From assembly GCA_033764865.1 (NCBI GenBank), contig JANRIM010000062.1, forward strand, positions 1 through 12,949: 12,949 nt of DNA, read 5' to 3'. The position numbers were made by a program, and so were the translations under genes. Under the pieces are notes generated by a model, which was not told where the DNA came from, searched no databases, and was given only the letters and a program-made list of their open reading frames with translations. The stretch is from VFBF01 sp033764865 (GTDB lineage: Bacteria > Pseudomonadota > Alphaproteobacteria > Caulobacterales > Aquidulcibacteraceae). Below, in pieces: positions 1 to 6,849 of this stretch (its first letter is position 1; every line of letters begins with the position of its first letter).

Positions 1-173
1 CAGGTTACGAGAGCAACTGCGGCGATGGCCCCCCGTGGGCGAGGCGGCGAATTTATGCCCGGGGGCGTAGGCTTTCCCGGGCGGCGATGCTAGACGACCC
101 GGCTCCGGATTCCGGCGTCCCCGCACGGGCGCCCCGGAACGTCAGCCGCCCCGCCCGCCGGGGCCCATGGTAC

Positions 174-263
174 GGACAGGTGGCCGAGTGGCTGAAGGCG
201 CACGCTTGGAAAGCGTGTTTACGGGAAACCGTAACGAGGGTTCGAATCCCTCTCTGTCCGCCA
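174..263 (+). tRNA. tRNA-Ser(GGA)
   Basis: A complete class II tRNA folds here. The acceptor arm GGACAGG pairs with the sequence before discriminator G260, and CCA is encoded at 261-263. The anticodon stem CACGC/GCGTG (201-205 and 213-217) encloses the loop TTGGAAA, giving anticodon GGA at 208-210, which reads UCC/UCU serine codons. A long variable arm (ACGG-GAAA-CCGT) and a T arm with GAGGG-TTCGAAT-CCCTC follow, as expected for serine tRNA. I see no clear promoter in the preceding 173 bases and no hairpin plus T-run terminator after it. It marks the left edge of the catabolic cluster. Confidence 0.97.
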
Positions 264-291
264 GCCGCTGAGCACACGGGTCAATGGCGGC

Positions 292-1314
292 CTAGCTGAG
301 CTCCGCGCGCACCAGCGCGGCGCCCGCGACCATGGCTTGCATCTTTCCGAAAGCGGTGTCGCGGGGCAGGTACTTCATGCCGCAATCGGGGGCGACGACG
401 ATCTTGTCGGCGTCCACGTGGGGCAGGGCGCGGCGGATGCGGGCGGCGACCGTTTCCGCCGATTCCACCGCCGGGTCCGCGAGGTCGATGACGCCGAGGA
501 TGACGGTCTTGCCGCGCAGGCTTTCGAGCACGGAGGTGTCGAGGTTTGACTGCGCGGTCTCGATGGAGATCTGCGCCACGTGGCAGTTGTGGAATTCCGG
601 CAGGAACGAATAGCCGTTCGGCCGTTCGTGGATGATCGCGGCGTAGCCGAAGCAGATATGCACGGCGGTCTCGCCGCGGACGCCGTCGAGGGCTGCGTTC
701 AGCGCATCGAGGCCGTAGGCGCGTGCCTTCTCCGGGCGCGCCTGCATGTAGGGCTCGTCGATCTGGACATAGTCCGCGCCGGCGGCGAACAGATCCCGGA
801 TCTCGGCGTTGACGGCGGCCGCATAGTCGAGCGCCATCTCGGCCTCCGACTCGTAGAAATCGTTCTGCGCCTGTTGGGCCATCGTGAAGGGGCCGGGCAC
901 TGTGATCTTGATCTTGCGGTCCGTGTTGGCGCGCAGGAACGCCACGTCGCGCACCTCCACGGGATGGCGCCGGCGGATCCGGCCCACCACCCGCGGCACG
1001 GGGTTCGGGTGGCCGCTGCGGTCGAGCGCAGTGCCGGGATTGTCGAGATCGACGCCCTCCAGCGCGTTGGCGAAGCGGTTGGAATAGCTTTCACGCCGCA
1101 TTTCGCCGTCGGTGACGATGTCGAGGCCGGCGCGCTCCTGGTCGCGGATGGCGAGCAGGGTGGCATCGTCCTGGGCCTGTTCGAGATAGTCGGGGTTCAC
1201 GCGCCACAGCTCGCGGGCGCGCACGCGCGGCGGAAAGCGGCCTGCGAGCTTCTCGCGGTCGATCAGCCAGTCCGGTTGCGGGTAAGACCCCACCAGGGAT
1301 GTCGGCAGCAGCAT
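292..1314 (-). CDS. MetE-core (cobalamin-independent methionine synthase C-terminal-like) zinc methyltransferase homologue
   Basis: The 340-residue protein matches the C-terminal catalytic barrel of cobalamin-independent methionine synthase and lacks the N-terminal half of full MetE (about 750 residues). It opens with the family motif SLVGSYPQP (6-14). The zinc ligand pattern is intact: H219-I-C221, E252 and C311 (PDCGM). The QIDEP motif is at 184-188. Family members use zinc to activate a thiol for methyl or alkyl transfer; the related epoxyalkane:coenzyme M transferase shows that such short proteins can do chemistry other than methionine synthesis. The ATG has a strong ribosome site (GGGAGGA). 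It lies 36 bp after the lyase gene and is probably co-transcribed with it from the divergent operator region. The real methyl donor and acceptor are unknown, and a role in the cluster's catabolic route is inferred from position only. Confidence 0.85.
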   Translation of the reverse strand: MLLPTSLVGSYPQPDWLIDREKLAGRFPPRVRARELWRVNPDYLEQAQDDATLLAIRDQERAGLDIVTDGEMRRESYSNRFANALEGVDLDNPGTALDRSGHPNPVPRVVGRIRRRHPVEVRDVAFLRANTDRKIKITVPGPFTMAQQAQNDFYESEAEMALDYAAAVNAEIRDLFAAGADYVQIDEPYMQARPEKARAYGLDALNAALDGVRGETAVHICFGYAAIIHERPNGYSFLPEFHNCHVAQISIETAQSNLDTSVLESLRGKTVILGVIDLADPAVESAETVAARIRRALPHVDADKIVVAPDCGMKYLPRDTAFGKMQAMVAGAALVRAELS

Positions 1315-1329
1315 GGTCGTCCTCCCTTG

Positions 1330-1345
1330 CGGCGCACGTGCGCCG
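1330..1345. repeat. Perfect 16-bp palindrome between lyase and methyltransferase genes
   Basis: CGGCGCACGTGCGCCG is a perfect palindrome in the 36-bp gap between the two minus-strand genes, just upstream of the ribosome site of the 292-1314 gene. As RNA it could form a short tight stem. It has no T-run, so it is not a convincing terminator. It may be a processing or protein-binding site, or chance in GC-rich DNA. Confidence 0.5.
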
Positions 1346-1350
1346 GAACG

Positions 1351-2139
1351 CTAGCGCTCGGGGCCGTCGTAGGCGATGGCTTCGGCGGCCTTGCCGGACA
1401 GGATGAACCCGATCGGGCGTTCGGACTCTTCCTGCAGGTGGGCGATGAGGCCCGCCGTCCTCGCCAGGAGGGATATGCCCTTCAACGCCGCCAGCGGGAA
1501 GCCGACGTCGAGCATGACCGCCGGGATCGCGCCGTTGACGTTGACCGGCAGGCTGCGGCCCAGGGTGTCGGGCAGCACGTCGCGCACGGCGTAGAGCATG
1601 GTGATGTAGCGCCCGACGACGCCGTGCTCCTCCGCGAGCTTCAGCAGCAGGGTCGCGCGCGGATCGCCCTTGTCGTGCTGGGGATGGCCCATGCCGGGGA
1701 TCGCCTTCTTCTCGGCGCGCAGCTGCGCCACGCACCGGCGGGCGGCGTCGTGCGGGCTGAGATTGTCGCGCGCAGCGAGCGCCAGGCACTCGTCGAGGAA
1801 CTGGCCGCACCGTTCCGCGCTGCCCAGCACCACCGATCCACAGCCCAGCAGGCCCGCAGCCACGGCGCCCTGGAAGGCTTCCGGCGCCGCAGCGTAGGTC
1901 ATCCGCGTGGCGACCACGCTTGGCACAAGGCCGTGTTCGGCGATCGCCGTCAGCACCGCGTCGGCGAAGAATTTCTGCTCCTGGGTGGGGGCGGCCCCGG
2001 TCACCAGCAGCCAGAAATACGAGGTGAAATCGATCTTGCCGATCAGGTCCTCGCAGAGGTCCTGGCCGCGCACGACAATACGCGCGGCGTCGGAAGTGGT
2101 GATGGCGCTGAACGGCTGGTCCTGCTTGCCAATGCGCAT
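1351..2139 (-). CDS. Citrate-synthase-fold CoA lyase (citryl-CoA lyase-like)
   Basis: The 262-residue protein resembles the citrate-synthase-homology part of ATP-citrate lyase and small citryl-CoA lyases. It is far shorter than true citrate synthase (about 430). Recognisable blocks are AEHGLVPS (67-74), matching the TADHGPAVS region of ATP-citrate lyase; PGMGHPQH...GDPR (148-161), with H152 in the place of the second catalytic histidine; and NVNG (200-203), matching the NVDG block. Such enzymes cleave a hydroxyacyl-CoA to acetyl-CoA and an oxoacid. Position 202 is Asn (codon AAC) where the catalytic Asp normally stands, so activity may differ from the usual reaction. The ATG follows a perfect AAGGAG five bases away. 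It is divergent from a family III CoA-transferase, which could supply its CoA-ester substrate. The fold is secure; the substrate is not known. Confidence 0.82.
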   Translation of the reverse strand: MRIGKQDQPFSAITTSDAARIVVRGQDLCEDLIGKIDFTSYFWLLVTGAAPTQEQKFFADAVLTAIAEHGLVPSVVATRMTYAAAPEAFQGAVAAGLLGCGSVVLGSAERCGQFLDECLALAARDNLSPHDAARRCVAQLRAEKKAIPGMGHPQHDKGDPRATLLLKLAEEHGVVGRYITMLYAVRDVLPDTLGRSLPVNVNGAIPAVMLDVGFPLAALKGISLLARTAGLIAHLQEESERPIGFILSGKAAEAIAYDGPER

Positions 2140-2262
2140 GCCAACTCCTTATGGGCCTCGCGCCATCGGGCGGGTGCGGTGGCGTCGCCGGCCTGGCTGT
2201 AACGGATTTCGCCCCCGGCGCGCATGATGGAAAACCCTGACTGGCCGCGCGCCGCCGATTTC

Positions 2263-2294
2263 TTCGAAAATCGAAGTTGTATTCGGTATTCGAA
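2263..2294. promoter_or_regulatory. Tandem operator pair A (CoA-transferase/lyase divergent region)
   Basis: Two 13-bp palindromes of the form TTCGA-N3-TCGAA occur here: TTCGAAAATCGAA at 2263-2275 (perfect) and TTCGGTATTCGAA at 2282-2294 (one mismatch). Their centres, 2269 and 2288, are 19 bp apart, as in the pairs before the receptor and the VOC gene. The pair lies between divergent genes, so it may control both. The second copy fills the spacer of the rightward promoter. The likely ligand is the IclR-type regulator of this cluster. Confidence 0.82.
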
Positions 2295-2305
2295 TTTTCT
2301 ACACT
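2277..2305 (+). promoter_or_regulatory. Putative sigma70 promoter of the CoA-transferase gene
   Basis: TTGTAT (2277-2282) and TACACT (2300-2305) are separated by 17 bp and point to the CoA-transferase. The -35 box begins five bases before operator copy A2, the same offset as at the receptor promoter. Transcription would start near 2312, giving a leader of about 60 nt. No equally clear promoter is visible for the leftward genes. Confidence 0.55.
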
Positions 2306-2323
2306 GACGGTCGGAATGTCAAG

Positions 2324-2350
2324 GCGATGGCGCGGTCGAGGCGCCGTCGC
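2324..2350 (+). other. Ten-bp stem-loop in the CoA-transferase mRNA leader
   Basis: GCGATGGCGC (2324-2333) pairs with GCGCCGTCGC (2341-2350) over ten base pairs with one G-U pair and a seven-base loop. It lies between the inferred transcription start and the ribosome site (GGAG at 2362). No T-run follows, so it is not an ordinary terminator. It may stabilise the mRNA or affect translation. Confidence 0.55.
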
Positions 2351-2373
2351 GATCCTTCGATGGAGCAGGGTGG

Positions 2374-3522
2374 ATGGCCAAGGTGCTCAGCGGCGTGACC
2401 GTCCTCGACATGGGCGCCTTCATTACCGGCCCGGCAGTGGGCATGCTGCTCGCGGATCTCGGCGCAGACGTGATCAAGATCGAACAGCCGGAAACGGGCG
2501 ATCCGTTCCGGGCGTTCAAAGGCGGCCTCTACAGTCCCCACTTCCAGTCGTACAACCGCAACAAGCGCTCGGTGACGCTCAACACCAAGAAGCCCTCCGA
2601 CCTTGCGGCGTTCGACGAGCTGGTGGCCGGCGCGGACGTCTTCATCCAGAACTTCCGGCCAGGCGTGGCGGAGCGGTTGTCGGTGGGCCCTCAGCGGCTG
2701 CAATCGATCAACCCGGCGCTCGTCTATTGTTCGATCTCCGGCTTCGGGCCCGATGGCCCGGATGCGGAGCGCCCCGCCTTCGACACCGTCGCCCAGGCGG
2801 CCAGCGGTTTCCTGCGGCTGCTGATCAATCCCATGCATCCCCGCGTGGTGGGGCCCGCGATCGGCGATGCGGTGACGGGGTTCTACGGCGCGCTCGGCGT
2901 GCTTGCGGCGCTGTATGAGCGCAACGCCACGGGGCGCGGGCGCCTGGTGGAGACGTCGATGCTGGAGGCGATGGCCCACTTCAACATCGATGACTTCACG
3001 CACTACCTCTCCGCGAACGAGGTGATGGGGCCGTTCAGCCGGCCGCATGTATCGCAGTCCTACGTATTCGAGTGCGCCGACGGCCTCTGGCTGGCGCTGC
3101 ACATGTCCTCGCCGCCCAAGTTCTGGGAAAACCTCGCCGAGGCCGTGGGGATGCCCGACATGCTCACGTGGCCAGAATTCGCCGACCGCGTGGCGCGGAT
3201 CGAGAACTATGAAAAGGTGCGCGCGCGTCTGGCCCCGATCTTCATGACCCGCGGGCGCGATGCGTGGTGCGCGCACCTCACGCGCCTTGAAGTGCCGCAC
3301 GCGCCGCTCAGCACGGCGCCGGAAGTTCTGGAAAGCGCCCAGGCGCGCCATCTCAACCTGGAAGTGGAGACGACCCACCCCGTGATGGGCCGCTTCCGCA
3401 CGATCCGGTCTCCGTTGAGCTTCGACGGCGAGCGGTCGCTGTCGGTCACGGCGCCCCCGGTGCTGGGCGAACACAACGGCGAAATCCTCGGCGTCCGCCG
3501 TACGGCCACCGCCGCAGAGTAG
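2374..3522 (+). CDS. Family III (CaiB/BaiF) CoA-transferase
   Basis: The 382-residue protein has the usual family III length and landmarks. The N-terminal block is VLSGVTVLDMGAFITGP (4-20), followed by LLADLGADVIKIEQP (25-39) and the nucleotide-contacting NRNKRSVTLN (61-70). The catalytic aspartate is probably D165 in the PAIGDAVTGFYGALGVLAAL segment. Enzymes of this fold move CoA between carboxylic acids through an aspartyl-CoA thioester, in the cytoplasm. The ATG is preceded by GGAGCAGGG. The gene is divergent from the citrate-synthase-fold lyase and shares its operator region, which suggests that the transferase activates an acid the lyase then cleaves; this pairing is inference. A small GCGCC/GGCGC hairpin overlaps the end of the gene (3522-3534). 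The substrate cannot be assigned. Confidence 0.92.
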   Translation: MAKVLSGVTVLDMGAFITGPAVGMLLADLGADVIKIEQPETGDPFRAFKGGLYSPHFQSYNRNKRSVTLNTKKPSDLAAFDELVAGADVFIQNFRPGVAERLSVGPQRLQSINPALVYCSISGFGPDGPDAERPAFDTVAQAASGFLRLLINPMHPRVVGPAIGDAVTGFYGALGVLAALYERNATGRGRLVETSMLEAMAHFNIDDFTHYLSANEVMGPFSRPHVSQSYVFECADGLWLALHMSSPPKFWENLAEAVGMPDMLTWPEFADRVARIENYEKVRARLAPIFMTRGRDAWCAHLTRLEVPHAPLSTAPEVLESAQARHLNLEVETTHPVMGRFRTIRSPLSFDGERSLSVTAPPVLGEHNGEILGVRRTATAAE

Positions 3523-3570
3523 CGCCGCCGGCGCATCGCCTGCGGAGGGAAGCATTGCCGCAACCGGGGG

Positions 3571-3587
3571 CCCCCTGTAGCAGGGGG
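3571..3587 (+). other. Seven-bp stem-loop before the IclR-type regulator gene
   Basis: CCCCCTG (3571-3577) and CAGGGGG (3581-3587) form a perfect stem with loop TAG. It sits 24 bases before the preferred ATG of the regulator gene and after the CoA-transferase stop. No T-tract follows. It may weaken read-through into the regulator gene or hide its ribosome site. An overlapping GGGGGCCCCC palindrome (3566-3575) offers an alternative pairing. Confidence 0.5.
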
Positions 3588-3611
3588 TCGTCCCAACACA
3601 CCAGGTGCGGA

Positions 3612-4421
3612 ATGGCCCGGCAACCCAAGCCCGACAAGGATCCTGAGTATCTGTCGACGCTGGAGCGCGGATTGGCCGTGTTGCGCGCGTTCGATCAGGA
3701 TCACCCGGAAATGCAGCTGAGCGAGGTGGCCGTCGCCACCAATCTCAGCCCCGCGGTGGCCCGGCGTTGCCTCAACACGCTTGTGCACCTCGGCTACGTG
3801 GCCCGGCATGGCAGGCGGTTCCTGCTGCGGCCCGAAGTGCTGGTGTTCGGTTCGGCGTACATTTCGTCGATGAACCTGGAGACCGTGGCGCTGCCGCACC
3901 TCCAGTTCCTGCGCGACGAGACGGGCGATTCCTCCTCGATGGCGGTGCTCTCCGGGCACGACATCCTCTACATCGCCCACGTCTCCACCAATCGCCATAT
4001 CCGCCTGAGCGCCAACGTCGGGACGCGCTTTCCCCTGCACGCCACCTCGCTGGGCAAGGTGTTGTTGGCGTTCCAGGGCGAGGCCGTGATCGACGCCTAT
4101 TTCGCCAGCGCCAAGCTGAAACGCTTCACGGAGCGCACGGTGACGTCGCCTGACGAGCTTCGCGCCCGCCTCGCCGCCGTCCGTGCGACGGGATACGATT
4201 CCGCCCTCGACGAGCTGGACTACGGCATCGTGTCGGTGGCCGTGCCCGTGTTCGACCGCGAGCGCAGGATCACCTCCGCCATCAACTGCTCCACCTCCAC
4301 GACCCGCATTTCCCAGGATGAACTGGTGCGCATCCGGCTGCCGCTGCTCCAGCAGGCGGCGCGGGAGATCCAGTCGGCGCTGCAAAAGCGGCCGTACCTC
4401 GCGCACTCGTTGACGGGCTGA
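3612..4421 (+). CDS. IclR-family transcriptional regulator (PcaR/PcaU/PobR-like)
   Basis: From the ATG at 3612 the product has 269 residues, typical for IclR regulators. A winged helix-turn-helix lies at about 13-75 (STLERGLAVLRAF at 15-27, then LSEVAVATNLSPAVARRCLNTLVHLGYV at 36-63, with RRFLLRPEVLVFG after it). The effector-binding domain spans about 85-260, with the marker RLSANVGTRFPLHATSLGKVLLA at 131-153. The start ...PEYLSTLERGLAVL and LGYVxxxGRxFxLxPxVLxxG pattern recall the beta-ketoadipate pathway branch (PcaR, PcaU, PobR), which senses aromatic acids. Its ribosome site is weak (AGGTG). An in-frame TTG at 3555 has a better one (GGAGGGA) but would add 19 low-complexity residues. It is the only regulator here, sits inside the regulon, and very probably binds the TTCGA-N3-TCGAA operators. 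Confidence 0.92.
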   Translation: MARQPKPDKDPEYLSTLERGLAVLRAFDQDHPEMQLSEVAVATNLSPAVARRCLNTLVHLGYVARHGRRFLLRPEVLVFGSAYISSMNLETVALPHLQFLRDETGDSSSMAVLSGHDILYIAHVSTNRHIRLSANVGTRFPLHATSLGKVLLAFQGEAVIDAYFASAKLKRFTERTVTSPDELRARLAAVRATGYDSALDELDYGIVSVAVPVFDRERRITSAINCSTSTTRISQDELVRIRLPLLQQAAREIQSALQKRPYLAHSLTG

Positions 4422-4436
4422 CGTCGCCCCGTTTTC

Positions 4437-4468
4437 TTCGAATATCGAACTTGACTTCGTATGTCGAA
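4437..4468. promoter_or_regulatory. Tandem operator pair B (receptor promoter)
   Basis: TTCGAATATCGAA at 4437-4449 is a perfect palindrome, and TTCGTATGTCGAA at 4456-4468 differs by one base. Their centres are 4443 and 4462, 19 bp apart. The second copy covers most of the spacer of the receptor promoter, so occupancy would compete with RNA polymerase or reposition it. It lies just after the regulator gene's stop codon. Confidence 0.85.
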
Positions 4469-4480
4469 TAACTTTAGAAT
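4451..4480 (+). promoter_or_regulatory. Putative sigma70 promoter of the TonB-dependent receptor
   Basis: TTGACT (4451-4456) and TAGAAT (4475-4480) are 18 bp apart, a close match to the vegetative consensus and the best in the cluster. Its -35 box lies between the two operator copies. The expected start is near 4487, leaving a leader of about 90 nt before the receptor gene. It probably also drives the quinone reductase gene. Confidence 0.7.
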
Positions 4481-4576
4481 AGAGATCTAGAGAGTAGGCC
4501 GGCGCTGATTCGCGTCCGCCTCACCGGCCCGAAGAACGGTCCGGCCAGCGCTACGCTGCTCAGGGGGAGGACATTG

Positions 4577-6808
4577 ATGATGGGATCCAAGCGTTTCTTG
4601 GGGCTGCTCGGCGCGTCGGCCTTCGTGGCGTTGGCGACGCCCGGCCTCGCCGTGGCGCAGACGGCCGACGAAGCGACAGCGCAGGCCGACGAAATCGTCG
4701 TCACGGCGCGCCAGCGCTCAGAATCGCTGCAGGACGTGCCGGCCCAGGTGACGGCCTTCAACGCCGCGGCCATCGAGATGCGCGGCATCGAACGCCCAGC
4801 CGATTTCATCGCGTCGGTGCCCAACGTCACGTTCGTGGAAACCCAGAACGCAGGCACGAGCTTCCTCGTGATCCGCGGCATCTCGCAGGCGCGCAACAGC
4901 GAGCCGTCCGCCGCCATCGTCGTCGACGGCGTGCCCATGACGCAGCCGGCTCAGTTCAACCAGGCGCTGATCGACATCGAGCAGATCGAAGTCCTGAAAG
5001 GGCCGCAGGGCGCGCTCTACGGCCGCAACGCCATCGGCGGCGCCATCCTCATCACGACCAAGCGCCCCGGCGATTCGCTGGAGGGCAAGGTCACGGCGGG
5101 CTACGAATCCGGCCCGGGCTACCAGCTGCAGGGCGCGCTGAACGTTCCGCTGGCGCAAAACTTCTGGATGCGCGGCGCCTTCTCGTACTTCGATACGGAA
5201 GGGCATCTGGAGAACGTCAACACCACGGACGCCTCGGCTGACGAAGACGCCGATCCCGTCGAGAACCTGAACGCCCGCCTGTCGTTCCTGTATGAGCCCA
5301 CCAGCACGTTCAGCATCGACCTGCGCCTCGCGGCGGACAATCTCGATACCCGCGCGCTCTACTTCGTGGTGCCTGACTTCAGCGATCCGAACTTCAACAA
5401 CCCGAATTTCACCGGCCGAGAGATCAACCTCAACAACTCCGGCATCAACGAACGGGAAATCTACGACGGCGCGCTCAAGCTCACGTACGAGGCCGCCTAC
5501 GGCACGTACACGTCGATCACCGGCTACAACAGCGTCGAGGAAACGCTGACGGGCGACGGCTATCCCTTCGATCCCTTCGGCGCGAGTCGCGTCGGGTTCG
5601 ATTTCAACCAGAGCCAGTTCCTCGATGTGGACACGCTCACGCAGGAAGTCCGGTTCACCTCGCCGTCGGATCGCAAGTTCCGCTACATCGTCGGTGCCCA
5701 GGTGTTCAGCACGGACCGCTTCATCGTCACCGGCAACATGATCGACACCGGGGCCGGCGTGTTCCCCGTGCGCGGCGCCCCGAGCACCAACCCCGCCAAC
5801 CCGCAGCTCACGTATCTCGCCGACTCGCAGGAGCAGTTCGCGTGGGCGGCCTACGTCTCGACGTCCACAAGCCTGACCGACCAGCTCGAGCTGTCGCTCA
5901 ACGCCCGGTACGATCATGACGAGCGGGAAAACACCACCGACACGCCCACGGCGTTCCTGCCCTGCACGCCCGGCCCGGCCTGCGGAACAGGTCTTGTGCG
6001 CAAGGAAACCTGGGACGACCTGCAACCGCAGGCCATCCTGCGTTACGCGGCGACGGACAATCTGAACCTCTACGCCAGCTACAGCCGCGGATTCCGCAGT
6101 GGCGGTTTCAACCAGACCGGCGTCGGCGCCATCGCCGCGGCCAACGGTTTCTTCAATGTCGGTGATACGTTCGACGAGGAGACGGCGGACACCTTCGAGA
6201 TCGGCGTCAAGGGCGCCTTCCTTGACGGGCGCGCCAGCTTCAGCGCGAGCGCCTACCGCACAAAGGCGGAGGGAACCTACTACTTCGTCTTCCTCGCGGC
6301 CAACTCCACGCAGAACCTCGGCAACATCGACGAGGTGGAGTACACGGGCTTCGACGCCGAAGTGAACGCGCGCCTGACGGACAACTTCTCCGTCAACGCC
6401 GGCTTCGGCTACACCGACAGCGAGATCACCAAGTTCCCCGATCCCGTGGTCGTGGGCGCCAAGGCGCCGCTGGTGTCGGATTACACGCTCAACGTCGGCG
6501 CCCAGTACACGGTGCCGTTCAGCGACACCGTCGATGGCGTCCTGCGCGTGGACTACAACCGCATCGGCGACACCGTGTTCACCATTCCGTTCAGCGCGCC
6601 GGGGCTCGTGCTCGACGCGACCCCGGTGGAGCGCGATCCGGTTGACCTGGTGGACGTGCGCGCAGGCGTGCGCACCGCCAACTGGGCGATCACCGCGTGG
6701 TCGAAGAACCTCCTCGACCAGGAGTACAACTCGGAGTACTCGCCCGGCGGCTTCCTGTTCAAGGCGCAGCCCATGCGCTGGGGCATCGAGTTGACGCGCA
6801 GCTTCTAG
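4577..6808 (+). CDS. TonB-dependent outer-membrane receptor
   Basis: From ATG 4577 the product has 743 residues. A signal peptide is clear (basic MMGSKR, hydrophobic stretch, cleavage near AVAQ at 25-28). A TonB box follows (DEIVVTA, 38-44). The plug domain (about 50-165) has SVPNVTF, VIRGIS, VVDGVPM and VLKGPQGALYGRNAIGGAI. The rest is a 22-strand-type beta barrel ending in the outer-membrane signature WGIELTRSF. It imports a ligand across the outer membrane using TonB energy. The sequence resembles sphingomonad-type receptors for organic compounds more than classical siderophore receptors, but the ligand is not readable. Three start codons follow one another (TTG ATG ATG, 4574-4582); GGGGGAGGA favours the first ATG. 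Its own operator-controlled promoter suggests that it imports the substrate of this cluster. Confidence 0.95.
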   Translation: MMGSKRFLGLLGASAFVALATPGLAVAQTADEATAQADEIVVTARQRSESLQDVPAQVTAFNAAAIEMRGIERPADFIASVPNVTFVETQNAGTSFLVIRGISQARNSEPSAAIVVDGVPMTQPAQFNQALIDIEQIEVLKGPQGALYGRNAIGGAILITTKRPGDSLEGKVTAGYESGPGYQLQGALNVPLAQNFWMRGAFSYFDTEGHLENVNTTDASADEDADPVENLNARLSFLYEPTSTFSIDLRLAADNLDTRALYFVVPDFSDPNFNNPNFTGREINLNNSGINEREIYDGALKLTYEAAYGTYTSITGYNSVEETLTGDGYPFDPFGASRVGFDFNQSQFLDVDTLTQEVRFTSPSDRKFRYIVGAQVFSTDRFIVTGNMIDTGAGVFPVRGAPSTNPANPQLTYLADSQEQFAWAAYVSTSTSLTDQLELSLNARYDHDERENTTDTPTAFLPCTPGPACGTGLVRKETWDDLQPQAILRYAATDNLNLYASYSRGFRSGGFNQTGVGAIAAANGFFNVGDTFDEETADTFEIGVKGAFLDGRASFSASAYRTKAEGTYYFVFLAANSTQNLGNIDEVEYTGFDAEVNARLTDNFSVNAGFGYTDSEITKFPDPVVVGAKAPLVSDYTLNVGAQYTVPFSDTVDGVLRVDYNRIGDTVFTIPFSAPGLVLDATPVERDPVDLVDVRAGVRTANWAITAWSKNLLDQEYNSEYSPGGFLFKAQPMRWGIELTRSF

Positions 6809-6809
6809 C

Positions 6810-6829
6810 CCGTCGCGGCCGGTCGACGG
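6810..6829 (+). other. Weak stem-loop between receptor and quinone reductase genes
   Basis: CCGTCG (6810-6815) and CGACGG (6824-6829) can pair around an eight-base loop, just after the receptor stop codon. No T-run follows. It may protect the receptor mRNA end or lower downstream expression. It could equally be chance in GC-rich sequence. Confidence 0.3.
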
Positions 6830-6849
6830 CCCGCGTCAAGCGAGAGACA

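Noticed and set aside
174..263. tRNA-Ser 3' end as an attachment site
   Set aside because: I could not find a second copy of the tRNA 3' end elsewhere in the window, and there is no integrase gene. The boundary idea is kept only as a weak finding.
53..299. Short open frames on both strands over 53-299
   Set aside because: They run straight through the tRNA-Ser gene. Their protein-like matches are the familiar false peptides from translating tRNA sequence.
580..2202. Long open frame of 540 codons on the plus strand
   Set aside because: It lies antisense to the methyltransferase and lyase genes, which have clear motifs. It is a by-product of GC-rich codon use and has no recognisable domain.
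3522..3534. GCGCC-GCC-GGCGC hairpin as terminator of the CoA-transferase gene
   Set aside because: The stem has only five pairs and no T-run follows. Such stems are common in GC-rich DNA.
2299..3555. Minus-strand open frame of 418 codons
   Set aside because: It is antisense to the CoA-transferase, is Arg/His-rich and has no family motif.
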